DNA of 64,000 bases from Dyadobacter luteus (GTDB taxonomy: Bacteria > Bacteroidota > Bacteroidia > Cytophagales > Spirosomataceae): NCBI RefSeq assembly GCF_003383615.1, contig NZ_QNUL01000004.1:248001-312000 (forward strand), read 5' to 3'. Every line of letters begins with the position of its first letter. The first letter of the stretch is position 1. This document shows, piece after piece, positions 18,828 through 27,442 of the stretch. Both the position numbers and the translations under genes were made by a program. Below the pieces are notes generated by a model. That model made no database searches. It worked only from the letters and a program-made list of their open reading frames with translations, and had not been told where the DNA came from.

Positions 18828-20090
18828 ATGTATAAATTTGTTCTTTTTGTCAGTCTGCTGTTATCGGTTTGCAATTTGCATGCGCAGTCAACCACTAATG
18901 TTTTAAAGGAAAAAAGTCTGATCAAAGGACAGACCGTTTATTTAAACAGCAAAGCCAGGCTGGGTGGTAAGAGCAGAATAGTATTGCCTGTGAAATTACC
19001 AGCGAATACGGTGTCGTGGTACTACTCTTTTTCCACTGTAAAAACCAATGATGCCAGTACCATACTGGAAGGTTCAGGGCTCGAAATTCAGATCGCGAAA
19101 CTGATTGCAAACGGTGCTCTGAACGTGATCAAGGCAGGTATGGCAACTAACGTAGTAAGCCAACTCATTAAACCGACAGGCAGTGGTGTTGTGGATGTCT
19201 ATCTCACCGATAACAAGGGTTTTAAGGAATTTGAAAAAAAGGATCTCGTAGGCATGTATGATGTGGATGTCCCCACTTTCTACGAGGAAGGAACTGCGCA
19301 GAACAGCCGGAATGGCGTATTTCAGGTTCCGGTAGTCAGAAACGATCTGTACCTGTGTATCAAAAATCCAAGTGTCACTGAGGGCGTGGCCATATCTGTG
19401 GATGTAGTCGCGATTGTTTCTACAAAACAGTATAAGGACATATGGACAGCCGAAAGTGTCGAAGCTATTTATACCGATTGTTTGAATGAATTCAGCATTC
19501 GTGACAGTGAGGCCGAAGCGATTTGTGACTGCAGCAGAAATCAGATTAAAAGCATTTATACCCCTTCAAAGTTTTCATTGTTGTCACCTTCTGAAAAGAC
19601 AGGACTGCTTCGTAATACAATTAAGGTGTGTTCTGAGAAGGACGGTCTGCTGTCACAGGATTACAAAGACAACAAATTAAAGGAACTCGCTCAGCTTGCT
19701 GCCGGACAAATGATTACTAAGGACTACAAGGGTGCTGTTAAATCTTACAATGAGCTTTTGAACTCGGGCGTTACATCAATTGATATATACAATAAACTCG
19801 CGTTCAGCCAACTTTGTGCCGGACAGCTTGAACAGGCCAGAAAAAGTCTTTCTATTGGATTGGGCAAAGAACCGCAGGATATGTATTTGCTCACCAATCT
19901 GGCCTACTATTACTTGTTAACATCTGACTTCAAAGAAGCTGATAAGATTTTTGAGGACTTCAAAGGTAAAAAATTTCCCAACAAACAGAAATTTAAGGAT
20001 GTAGTGGCTCAGGATTTGTCAGAGTTTGAGCGGCTGGGAAAGAATAACAATCATTTCTCACAGGTAAGACAGAACTTAAGAATTGACTGA
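18828..20090 (+). CDS. Secreted protein with C-terminal TPR-like repeats, unknown function
   Basis: The start at 18828 is chosen over an in-frame ATG at 18744. It gives a standard signal peptide (MYKFVLFVSLLLSVCNLHAQ) and has TAAGGA about 8 nt upstream. The protein has 420 residues. The N-terminal 200 form a beta-rich region of unknown family. A Cys-containing helical middle follows (YTDCLNEFSIRDSEAEAICDCSRNQIKSIY in outline). The last 120 residues look like two or three TPR units (DYKGAVKSYNELLNSG, GQLEQARKSLSIGLGK, LYLLTNLAYYYL-like). No catalytic motif is visible. It stands alone between two hairpins and has no operon partner. Confidence 0.75.
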   Translation: MYKFVLFVSLLLSVCNLHAQSTTNVLKEKSLIKGQTVYLNSKARLGGKSRIVLPVKLPANTVSWYYSFSTVKTNDASTILEGSGLEIQIAKLIANGALNVIKAGMATNVVSQLIKPTGSGVVDVYLTDNKGFKEFEKKDLVGMYDVDVPTFYEEGTAQNSRNGVFQVPVVRNDLYLCIKNPSVTEGVAISVDVVAIVSTKQYKDIWTAESVEAIYTDCLNEFSIRDSEAEAICDCSRNQIKSIYTPSKFSLLSPSEKTGLLRNTIKVCSEKDGLLSQDYKDNKLKELAQLAAGQMITKDYKGAVKSYNELLNSGVTSIDIYNKLAFSQLCAGQLEQARKSLSIGLGKEPQDMYLLTNLAYYYLLTSDFKEADKIFEDFKGKKFPNKQKFKDVVAQDLSEFERLGKNNNHFSQVRQNLRID

Positions 20091-20142
20091 TCTGAATTAA
20101 CGTAAAGATCAGTTGGTGTAATTCTATTACTATACAAAAAAA

Positions 20143-20175
20143 GATAAGAGCTCCGCAAAATCCGGGGCTCCTATC
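20143..20175. terminator. Hairpin downstream of the TPR-protein gene
   Basis: GATAAGAGCTCCG (20143-20155) pairs with CGGGGCTCCTATC (20163-20175), with one mismatch and one T-G pair. Seven A residues precede it, which would be a T-run on the minus strand. No T-run follows on the plus strand, so it would work best as a minus-strand terminator or a processed 3' end. Confidence 0.55.
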
Positions 20176-20355
20176 TGACATTACTCAACGTTGACTCATC
20201 TACGACAGAAGATTATTGATAGATCATTTTTGTTTAAAAATTAGTAAATCTTTTTTTACTAAAAAGTTGGAGCCGGATGTGATGGTTTGTTGTCAATAAA
20301 ATCATTTCGAGATGCTTCTCGAATTTGTAAATTTACTTTGTAGTAATTATTCCTT

Positions 20356-20388
20356 AACGTTTATCGACTACGTATGTAGTAAAACGTT
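20356..20388. repeat. Nested palindrome in the leader of the 108-residue gene
   Basis: The outer arms AACGTTT (20356-20362) and AAACGTT (20382-20388) enclose inner arms ACTAC (20367-20371) and GTAGT (20376-20380). Together they give an interrupted stem of 12 bp. Function is unknown; it may be a regulator site or an RNA fold. Confidence 0.4.
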
Positions 20389-20576
20389 GGGGGTTGATGC
20401 CTGATGTGCAGATTTGTTTCGATGAGTATAGTGAATTCTACTATGTTTTTTTGCAACTGCCTATATATCAGCGATTGGTATAAAAAATTTTAGTTTTTTT
20501 TAATACCACTACTGTTGCTTTTCTTTCGAAAAAAGCGGTTATTTGAATCAACAATCCACTATCTACCTTTCCCTCT

Positions 20577-20903
20577 ATGAGACATTCCAATATTTTCGCT
20601 TATAATGAGCTCTCGAAATTTGCGGAAAATCTTTCGCTGAGCATTAATTCTGTAAAATCTGACCTGATAGCACAACATGCTTATTTCAGGGTAATTCCGG
20701 CCAGCATGTTTTCGGAGGATTTGGCTCCTCGTTGGGAATCAATATGTGAGCGTGTTAAAAGATCCGGTCCGGCGGTAGATGAAGACAATCATATCATCAC
20801 CAATGAGGTGAAGAATACAATTCTTCACATGAGTGATCAGGAGTGTTATGATCTGACAGACCAAATACTAAGTCTGAGAAATAAAGTTGCAGCTGAGTTC
20901 TAA
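20577..20903 (+). CDS. Small cytoplasmic protein of unknown function (108 residues)
   Basis: The ATG at 20577 opens a 108-residue frame with no signal peptide or membrane segment. The protein is predicted mostly helical, with a charged middle (PRWESICERVKRSG) and an acidic, hydrophobic C-terminal helix (ECYDLTDQILSLRNKVAAEF). I recognise no family. That it is a real gene is supported by a clean composition, lack of any competing frame, and a strong terminator starting 66 bp after its stop. It is monocistronic, with an AT-rich leader of more than 400 bp. Confidence 0.65.
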   Translation: MRHSNIFAYNELSKFAENLSLSINSVKSDLIAQHAYFRVIPASMFSEDLAPRWESICERVKRSGPAVDEDNHIITNEVKNTILHMSDQECYDLTDQILSLRNKVAAEF

Positions 20904-20969
20904 TTTACGTGTCCCGTTTCGATCTTAAAGCGGATACTTTCTGTAGGGTTCGGTCAATAATATATCTTT

Positions 20970-21011
20970 CCTTTATCCGATCATTGCTCAATGAACGGAT
21001 AAAGGATTTTT
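20970..21011 (+). terminator. Rho-independent terminator of the 108-residue gene
   Basis: CCTTTATCCG (20970-20979) and CGGATAAAGG (20996-21005) are exact reverse complements around a 16-nt loop and are followed by ATTTTT. It lies between the plus-strand gene and the convergent HAEPLYID gene, whose stop begins 6 bp beyond, so it may serve both. Confidence 0.85.
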
Positions 21012-21016
21012 CGTTT

Positions 21017-21877
21017 CTAGTGACGAATCCGGTGCCCCGGCTCATAGATTAATCTCAGAAATGTACTTAGTCTTTCATCTGTCCTATCTACAGGAATCCC
21101 CGTCACGATTCCAACGATCAGGTTGTCGGCCACACTCACACGCATCTGCGGGCGAATGGTCATATTAAATTCTGTTTGATTGAATTCTTTGTTGAATTCG
21201 ATACCTATAAAATTTTTGGTTTTCGGGATCATATAGTGAAAGCTTGTATTGGCCTGGTATACAGTATGCACGCTTCCAGAGGCGAAGTCATGGTGAATAA
21301 CAGGACCGGTATACAGCAAGCTGTGAAAGTTTCCTCCCCAGCGTTTGGCAGCAATAAAGAAGGGATTGTAAATATTGCCCTTCAGAAATTTCCCCTTCCC
21401 GTAGTCAGCAAAAACAGGTAATTCAAGTTCATGCAGATAGCCGATCGCCATGGTCGTTTTCCACTTTTCGGAAACCAGAAAGGAATATTGCCCTGCCACT
21501 TTAAGTCCGTTTAGTCGGGATCCTCTGGATCCTTCCAGCCTGGGAGTTGACGGGTAAATAGTAAAAGGCAATTCAACTTCAAGTCCCAGTCTGTTAATGG
21601 GAGCCCATTCGTACTCCACAAGCGCGATGTATTCATCTCTGGAATAGCGGTCATTTAGACCAAGTCCTACATTCCATTCTTTTTCTCCTTTTCTTGCTCC
21701 AAGATCCCTGATCAGATCAATATAAAGAGGTTCAGCATGCAGGACCTTTGCCGGGTACTGATGCTCTTCAACTTCCCGGATGTACAAACTGTCTTCTTCG
21801 TTTTTTTGAGCATAGCTCTGCTGATACCGGATGGTAGAACCAATCAGGGTAAGCAGCATAATAATATGAAATTTCAT
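21017..21877 (-). CDS. HAEPLYID-family outer-membrane protein
   Basis: This 286-residue protein has a signal peptide (MKFHIIMLLTLIGSTIRYQQSYAQ). Residues from about 46 read VLHAEPLYIDLIRDLGARKGEKEWN, carrying the exact motif after which the HAEPLYID family is named. The rest alternates strands with aromatic girdle residues (IALVEYEWAPINRLGLEVELPF; FHYMIPKTKNFIGIEFNKEF), which suggests an outer-membrane beta-barrel. The function of the family is unknown to me. It is 44 bp downstream of a small gene on the same strand and probably forms a two-gene unit with it. Confidence 0.8.
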   Translation of the reverse strand: MKFHIIMLLTLIGSTIRYQQSYAQKNEEDSLYIREVEEHQYPAKVLHAEPLYIDLIRDLGARKGEKEWNVGLGLNDRYSRDEYIALVEYEWAPINRLGLEVELPFTIYPSTPRLEGSRGSRLNGLKVAGQYSFLVSEKWKTTMAIGYLHELELPVFADYGKGKFLKGNIYNPFFIAAKRWGGNFHSLLYTGPVIHHDFASGSVHTVYQANTSFHYMIPKTKNFIGIEFNKEFNQTEFNMTIRPQMRVSVADNLIVGIVTGIPVDRTDERLSTFLRLIYEPGHRIRH

Positions 21878-21921
21878 TACTGTTCGAAACGCTGTTAATG
21901 TGTTGTTAGTTAAGATCGAGG

Positions 21922-22308
21922 TCAGACTAACAGCATTTCGGGTGGAGGGCTACTGCCTTCGATGATCGGGCGCGGATCAGTAAAAATCGCTCTGCTGAGA
22001 AACCTGACAGATTCAAGTTTCAATAGGGTAGGTGAAAATCTAAACCGGCAACTCACAGGGAAATGATACAGCGTAAGTCCACTGCTTCGACTATTGCTGT
22101 CATCATCATCGGTCTCAGGGAAAAGGTGGTCGAAACCCAGAATATGCTCAGTTATGAATTCGATTAGACTCTCCTGATCATTGATGCTAAGGTCTTCAGC
22201 AACAGAGATGGGTTGAAAATCCGGAGAATCTACAGAAAGGTTAAGTAGGTGAAAGGCAAAGAAAATACAAAAATACCGGCTCGCCCTCAGGCTCCTTAGA
22301 AAAGTCAT
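21922..22308 (-). CDS. Small hypothetical protein, partner of the HAEPLYID gene
   Basis: The ATG at 22308 gives 128 residues; the frame extends nine codons further only from a TTG. The N-terminus MTFLRSLRASRYFCIFFAFHLLNLSVDSPDF has a basic then hydrophobic stretch resembling a signal peptide. An acidic cluster (FPETDDDDSNSRSS) follows, and the C-terminus ends in a Pro-rich SSPPPEM tail. I know of no function. Similar small proteins ending in a Pro-Pro-Pro motif are common upstream of outer-membrane genes in Bacteroidota, which is a general impression and not a search result. Confidence 0.6.
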   Translation of the reverse strand: MTFLRSLRASRYFCIFFAFHLLNLSVDSPDFQPISVAEDLSINDQESLIEFITEHILGFDHLFPETDDDDSNSRSSGLTLYHFPVSCRFRFSPTLLKLESVRFLSRAIFTDPRPIIEGSSPPPEMLLV

Positions 22309-22440
22309 GAAATGCTTAATCGGTTCTTTAGACAAGGCAAAGTTATCAGCTTGAAACTTACAGAATCAAGGCCTTGGATATTTTAACCAGATTGTAATCA
22401 ATTTGTTATCTCATTGTAATAAGTAGGTATTTAATGAAGG

Positions 22441-23340
22441 CTAACCAGGTAGGGAAGGTGAATGCAAATTGCCGCCTTGCTCTTTTCTGACTATGCTTTC
22501 AATATACTCATCCAGGGTCGTACCGGCGCGAAGTACATCCGGGTCGGGCTGGGTTGGATTGTCAAGCGTTACCTTTGTCATTGCACTCATCGACTCTGCC
22601 GCCAGGGCTGAGAACCCGGCAGAAATTAAAGCATTTTTCCAGTTTACTTCAGGGATTACAACACAGTCTACAGACCGGCCAAGCGCTTTCTCAAATGCAC
22701 GTGCCACATCGGCCGGAGAATATAGCGAGGGGCCCTGTGCATGATACAGACGGGTTGATTCTACATGCTCCATAAGTAGATGTGCTGCGATCAGCCCAAG
22801 GTCGCCGGGAGCAATCATAGGTAATTTGAAGTTTGCAGGATAGAAGGAATGAAGCAGCCCATCCGTTTTTGCAGTCTGCAAAGCACTGTCCCAATTACTC
22901 ATGTAATAGGCGCCACGCAGAACAGTAACTGGTTTGCCAAGCTTCGAAAGTAATTGTTCCATATGATACAACACGCCCAGATCGCCCAGCTGCTCACCCG
23001 GCTGAGCACCGTAGGTTGAAAGAGCAACAACCTTCTTGATAGAGGATGAATCTAATGCTTCAACAATAGTATTTACGGTCTGAGTTTCTTCCCTGACGGT
23101 ATCAGTCGAAGGGTCCGCAGGCGGGTTAAGAATAAAAAGACGATCTCCCTGCGCAAATGCCTGACGAAGTTCTTCCACATTGTGGGCATCGGCAATAATG
23201 ACTTTTATGCCTTTTTGGTGAAACTGATCCGCTTTTTGAGTATCCCTGATAATTACGGCCACCGATTGCTGGTTGGCGATTAGTGTGTCGACTACAGCTG
23301 AACCTACATGCCCTGTTGCTCCTAAAACCAAATGTGTCAT
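22441..23340 (-). CDS. NmrA-type NAD(P)-binding protein
   Basis: This 299-residue protein opens with the Rossmann motif VLGATGHVGSAVVDTLI (GxxGxxG, residues about 7-13), then ADAHNVEELRQAFAQGDRLFILNPP, which is typical of NmrA-like or NAD(P)H-binding members of the atypical short-chain dehydrogenases. The Tyr-x3-Lys active site of classical SDRs is absent. Members act as redox sensors or quinone/NADPH oxidoreductases; the exact role here is unknown. It stands alone, divergent from the response regulator gene. Confidence 0.85.
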   Translation of the reverse strand: MTHLVLGATGHVGSAVVDTLIANQQSVAVIIRDTQKADQFHQKGIKVIIADAHNVEELRQAFAQGDRLFILNPPADPSTDTVREETQTVNTIVEALDSSSIKKVVALSTYGAQPGEQLGDLGVLYHMEQLLSKLGKPVTVLRGAYYMSNWDSALQTAKTDGLLHSFYPANFKLPMIAPGDLGLIAAHLLMEHVESTRLYHAQGPSLYSPADVARAFEKALGRSVDCVVIPEVNWKNALISAGFSALAAESMSAMTKVTLDNPTQPDPDVLRAGTTLDEYIESIVRKEQGGNLHSPSLPG

Positions 23341-23703
23341 TGTAATCCAATTTAAAAATATCAGAACTGAAAAGTATTTTATTACCCTGCATGCCTTCCT
23401 TTTAAAATTTCTTGCCTGATTACAGCTATTGAATGTGAAGTTGTTAGAACAGGCGAACGATTACCTGGCTGTACAGAGGTTACTGATCCGGGAGAAAAAC
23501 AATTTAACCCATGTGGATTTTAGACTCAGGGATTAAGATCGCTTTTTATTGATATTTTGAGAATGCAAACGTTTCCATTGGGCTGAATGCTGCTGCTGTG
23601 GTGAAATTTTTGTCCAACGGGGCGCTTTATCCCCATGGTTGGCATGGGTTTTGGTTATGTAGCCCAATAGTGAATGAAGTATATTTTAACTTGGAAATGT
23701 AAT
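23341..23703. other. Divergent intergenic region, nothing recognisable
   Basis: This stretch of about 360 bp lies between the NmrA-type gene (minus) and the response regulator gene (plus) and should hold both promoters. I see no convincing hairpin, open frame or promoter match. An alternative in-frame ATG for the response regulator lies at 23674. Confidence 0.4.
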
Positions 23704-24171
23704 ATGAATCTAGCATCTAAAGGAGGGCAATCCATCTTCCTGGCAGAGGACGATCACGACGATGTCTATCTGTTCAACAATGCGCTTGGTAAACTGGAGT
23801 TAAATCATCAACTCACAGTTTTTGGAAATGGAGTAGAATTAATGAATGGTTTAGAGGGGATATCGCCGGCACTTCCTGATATTATTTTCATTGATATCAA
23901 TATGCCAGTGAAGAATGGTCTGGATGCGCTTAAGGAGATTCGGGAGAAATTTTCCGCCAGACTGCCGGTATTCCTTTTTTCTACCACAGGAGACCGTGTT
24001 ACGGTAGAACAGGCCAGAAAGCTTGGAGCTACCGGCTATCTTTCCAAACCAAAATCCACTCGTGATTTGGAGGATCTTCTACTGAAAGTACTATCTGTAA
24101 ACTGGCAGTCGCGCTCGGTGCATGACTTTTATGTGCATCTGCAGGTGGCTGATCTTAATCAGAAAGTATAG
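23704..24171 (+). CDS. Single-domain response regulator (Rcp1-like)
   Basis: This is a receiver domain of about 155 residues with no output domain. Counting from the ATG at 23704, the acidic pocket is E15-D16-D17, the phospho-acceptor is D64 in FIDINMPVKNG, the conserved Thr is in LFSTTGD, and the Lys is K115 in YLSKPKS. The pattern AEDDHDDVYLFNNAL is typical of cyanobacterial Rcp1-like stand-alone regulators that pair with phytochrome or PAS-type hybrid kinases. A start at 23674 would add ten residues before the first strand and is less likely. No kinase adjoins it; the orphan PAS-GAF-PAS kinase at 53980 is a possible but unproven partner. Confidence 0.88.
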   Translation: MNLASKGGQSIFLAEDDHDDVYLFNNALGKLELNHQLTVFGNGVELMNGLEGISPALPDIIFIDINMPVKNGLDALKEIREKFSARLPVFLFSTTGDRVTVEQARKLGATGYLSKPKSTRDLEDLLLKVLSVNWQSRSVHDFYVHLQVADLNQKV

Positions 24172-24174
24172 TTT

Positions 24175-24223
24175 AAAATAGCATTAGCTTACTCCGCTTT
24201 AAAGCTTGCGCTAATGCTATTTT
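24175..24223. terminator. Perfect 14-bp bidirectional terminator
   Basis: AAAATAGCATTAGC (24175-24188) and GCTAATGCTATTTT (24210-24223) are exact reverse complements around a 21-nt loop, with A- and T-rich outer ends. It lies between the convergent response regulator and S41 peptidase genes and starts 3 bp after the former's stop. Confidence 0.8.
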
Positions 24224-24282
24224 AGAAAACATAATCTGCATTTAGAAGCAGGTTGCGCTTTGGGAAACCGGCTTCTTGGGTA

Positions 24283-26476
24283 TTATTTCATTCCGATTAC
24301 TTCAATTGCCTTTTCCAATAGTTCGTCGCGACCTTCGTTCAGCGCCTTGATGGTCGGTTTCACATATACATCCGGAAGAATACCTACCCGCTGTGTTTCA
24401 CGGCCATCGGGATAATATACACCCACTCCACTTATTCCAGTACTAATTCCACCTGGTAAATAGAATTGCGAAAAATCCCCATCAGCTCCGGCTGTCGGTG
24501 AGCCGACTACCATTGCATTGGGATGAACCCGGTAGCGCATGGCATGAAATTCTGATGCACTCTGAGAAACTTCATTGATAAGTATAACTACTTTTCCTTT
24601 ATAGTAATCCGGATTCTCCCGGCCGGTGATCAACGGGTCTTCCAGAGTAAACGTGCCCGGGTTTTCAATACTACCGTAAGATCGCTGCACAAAATCAGTT
24701 GGTTTTGGCAGGAGATAATTACAGAATTCGTAGCCGGGAAAATCGCCTGGGTAGTTTCTCAGGTCAATAATCAGTCCCTTTGTTTCTTTGATTTTTTGCC
24801 ATAATGCTGGTAGATCAGCTCTTTTAAGGAGACTGTTGTCGATGTAAGCAATATCCTTTTCTATTAAAGCAAAGGAAGTATCTGATTTGACTGTTTTTAG
24901 ATGGGATTGTAGTTCATTTCGATTGCTTGTATTTAAGGTTTTGCTGTAAGTATTATTTTCTCTTTTATAGCTGATATTGATATTTGGGTCATTGGTTCTC
25001 AGTATGTTTTGAGCCATATCTCTCAATCTGGCTGCCTGGTTGGACGCAGGGAAATATTTGGATTTCCTCGATATATTTCCCATTTATTTTCGTGATAATA
25101 TCGCCTTTGATTAATGCATTAGCCTTCGTACTTTCCTGATATTTACTTGCTGTTACAGCCAGTTGGTCTTCGATGAATTTCACTTCATAAGGAATACTAT
25201 TTTCTCCAAGGTACATAGATAATGCCTTATTTTCTCCCAAAATATTTGCATGTGAGTCACTTATTTTACCTATTAATTCCAAGGCATACAGCGTGTATTC
25301 TGTTTTATTTTTAGCATTAATAAATTTGGGAAGAAATTCTTTCATCACAATTTTCCAATCTTGACCGATAAGATTTTTGTAGGGGAAATAATATTGAATG
25401 ATGTTCCAATATCTGAAAAGTGAAAGTAATCGGAATCCGGCGTCAGGATATGGCATAGACAAGTAGGGGGATTCATTTTTGAATTCCGGGTTAAGCAAAT
25501 GGGTGTTTAATCCAATGTAGTAGTGGTGATTGTCACGCTTTGCATCTTTCACTTTAAGTAAAGACTTTCGGAGCTCCTGTGAAAAGCCGGAGTTGGAGAT
25601 CCAATCCAGGTCAGGCTGTAGCTTCGTTAATTTTGAATCAATGACTTTCGGAGGATCCTCCGGGAAATCTCCGAGGCTGTTTATCCAGTCCGTCAGCAGG
25701 TTGTCAACGTTTACGTTCTCTTTAAGAAGCCTTGATGCTATCCGGAAAAGCTCATAATCCCAATTGTATTTGCCACTGGCGATATGCGGATGATAGTATT
25801 TAAGTAATCCCCAGACCAAACCAAGGTTATATAACTTTTCGGCTTGCTTGTCGCTCAGATCAGTCAGATCCAATCCTGATCCGTTGTCAAACTCTCTGTC
25901 TTTTTCGGCTGCGTACTCCTTTCTTTCTATGGGAGAGATGCTGTCGATAGGTTTTCCATCAATATATATCTGAAAGTTATCCAGCCATAGCTTTCCACTT
26001 CCGAATAAAGCTCCTCCTACCACGATTTGTTTGGTTTTTTCTGGATTCATTGTCAGACTTACCTCATATTCCGACCAGTCGGTAGTGCCCTCCACTTTTA
26101 CCTCGTGATATCCCAATGCAGGATCAATGCGTATCCAAAGAGCGGCATATCCGTTTTCGATATTTTGGGTTTTTACGAATCCTTTGAGCGTAACGGTGTT
26201 TCCCGGATAGTTTTCCGGCAGTGAATAAGACAATGTTTTATATCCTGGCTTTCCCGTACCGAGCTCAATTGAAGCCGAATATGTTCCATTGTATTTGGTT
26301 ATAGAATCTTTGTTGATCTGATAATTATCATCCCCAAATATTTTCCACCCGATCGGTAAATTTTGATCATTTTTTTCAAAATCTAAATTTAACTTTTGTG
26401 GGGATTCTTTATTTCGCTGACCGAATGAAAATAAGTTAGTCAATAGTAGGAGGGCCGCTGCTATATATGTTTTCAT
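24283..26476 (-). pseudogene. S41 (tail-specific) peptidase gene broken by a one-base frameshift
   Basis: Two minus-strand frames join to one protein of about 730 residues. The first (from 26476) has a signal peptide (MKTYIAAALLLLTNLFSFG), a carbohydrate-binding-like beta domain, a helical domain (LYNLGLVWGLLKYYHPHI) and a PDZ-like segment (IKGDIITKINGKYIEEI). The second (to 24283) has the S41 core with LIIDLRNYPGD and the catalytic Ser region EVSQSASEF followed by VVGSPTAGADGD. The reading shifts at about 25060-25061. Removing one of the two G bases there restores EEIKYFPASNQ across the junction. No classical slippery heptamer is present, so this is a mutation or a sequencing error. If real, only a signal-bearing N-terminal fragment of about 495 residues would be made. 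Confidence 0.85.
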
Positions 26477-26734
26477 TGCATAAGTTTATTTCATTAAACT
26501 GCAATGTAGGAAGGTATTTATGCCCGAGACAGGTAGTGTCAATTCATTTAACATTAATTATGATTATGTGAATTCCGGAAATAATGAATATTGTATTTCT
26601 AAGTATTTCTTTTTCAGTCTATAAATGATATTTTATGTAACCGATGTAAATTATTTATGTATATTGGCCTGTCTGCATCTAGATGTAGCCGATTTTTCTT
26701 TAAACTTTAACATGTTTCACCTCATCTGACGTTC

Positions 26735-27424
26735 ATGAAAAAATATCACTACACTTGTTTACTATCTATATTTACCTTTTTAATTTTTTGTGCTCCATTA
26801 TACGCTCAGTACCATATTGGTGTTCGGGGAGGTATGAATTTTGCCAAATTCGGATCTGCTAATGTCATTGACTACAAGGTGAACGTAAGACCAAGTGTGG
26901 CTGTTATCCTGAATAAGCCGTTAAACTCAGCTTTTAGTATTCAATTGGAACCTGGTTTTTCCGGTAGGGGAGCCAGATATGATGACGAGATGGAATATGT
27001 TTCGAATAATGTAGATGTCAGGCAAGTAGATTCAGGCAAAATCTTCGTCAATTATATTGAGATGCCGATATTGTTCCAGTACAAAAGCAAGTTGGGAGCG
27101 CTTGATTTGATACTATCTGCTGGGCCGGACGTGAAATTGCTTGTCGGAAAAATGAGATTCAAGGCTTCGAATCAAATTTATCACGATGGCGTAACCATCA
27201 TTGATGCAGTAACTGACACTAAATTTGACAGGCAAGGTGGCTGGAGAAGCTTTGATTACGGACTGACAGGTGGTGCAGGACTCGCTTATCCGTTGAAAAA
27301 CTTAAAGTTGTTTGCAGAAGCGCGCTACCATATGGGGTTACGTAAAATAATATCTAGCGGATTTCATTCCAACAATCGCGGACTATCGGCGCATGCCGGA
27401 ATTTTGTTTCCAATCAAATTCTGA
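26735..27424 (+). CDS. Outer-membrane beta-barrel protein (porin family, PorT-like)
   Basis: This 229-residue protein has a signal peptide (MKKYHYTCLLSIFTFLIFCAPLYAQ). The mature part begins YHIGVRGGMNFAKFG and ends HAGILFPIKF, with alternating strands and Gly/aromatic positions typical of the PorT or OmpW-like eight-strand barrels of Bacteroidota. The FVNYIEMPILFQYKSK and LILSAGPDVKLLVG segments are standard for that family. No function beyond an outer-membrane location can be read. It is divergent from the S41 peptidase gene (258-bp gap) and its stop lies 18 bp from that of the quinoprotein gene. Confidence 0.8.
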   Translation: MKKYHYTCLLSIFTFLIFCAPLYAQYHIGVRGGMNFAKFGSANVIDYKVNVRPSVAVILNKPLNSAFSIQLEPGFSGRGARYDDEMEYVSNNVDVRQVDSGKIFVNYIEMPILFQYKSKLGALDLILSAGPDVKLLVGKMRFKASNQIYHDGVTIIDAVTDTKFDRQGGWRSFDYGLTGGAGLAYPLKNLKLFAEARYHMGLRKIISSGFHSNNRGLSAHAGILFPIKF

Positions 27425-27442
27425 TATTTCCAATCTGTACAA

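Larger units (their letters stand above)
20091..20576. other. 486-bp AT-rich intergenic region with several inverted repeats
   Basis: Besides the hairpin at 20143-20175, this stretch contains TTAGTAAA/TTTACTAA near 20240-20265 and a nested palindrome at 20356-20388. It is strongly AT-rich and has no supportable open frame. It forms a long leader for the 108-residue gene at 20577. I cannot tell whether it holds a small RNA. Confidence 0.4.

Noticed and set aside
25040..25075. Programmed ribosomal frameshift in the S41 gene
   Set aside because: There is no slippery heptamer and no adjacent stimulatory hairpin that I can see; an indel is simpler.
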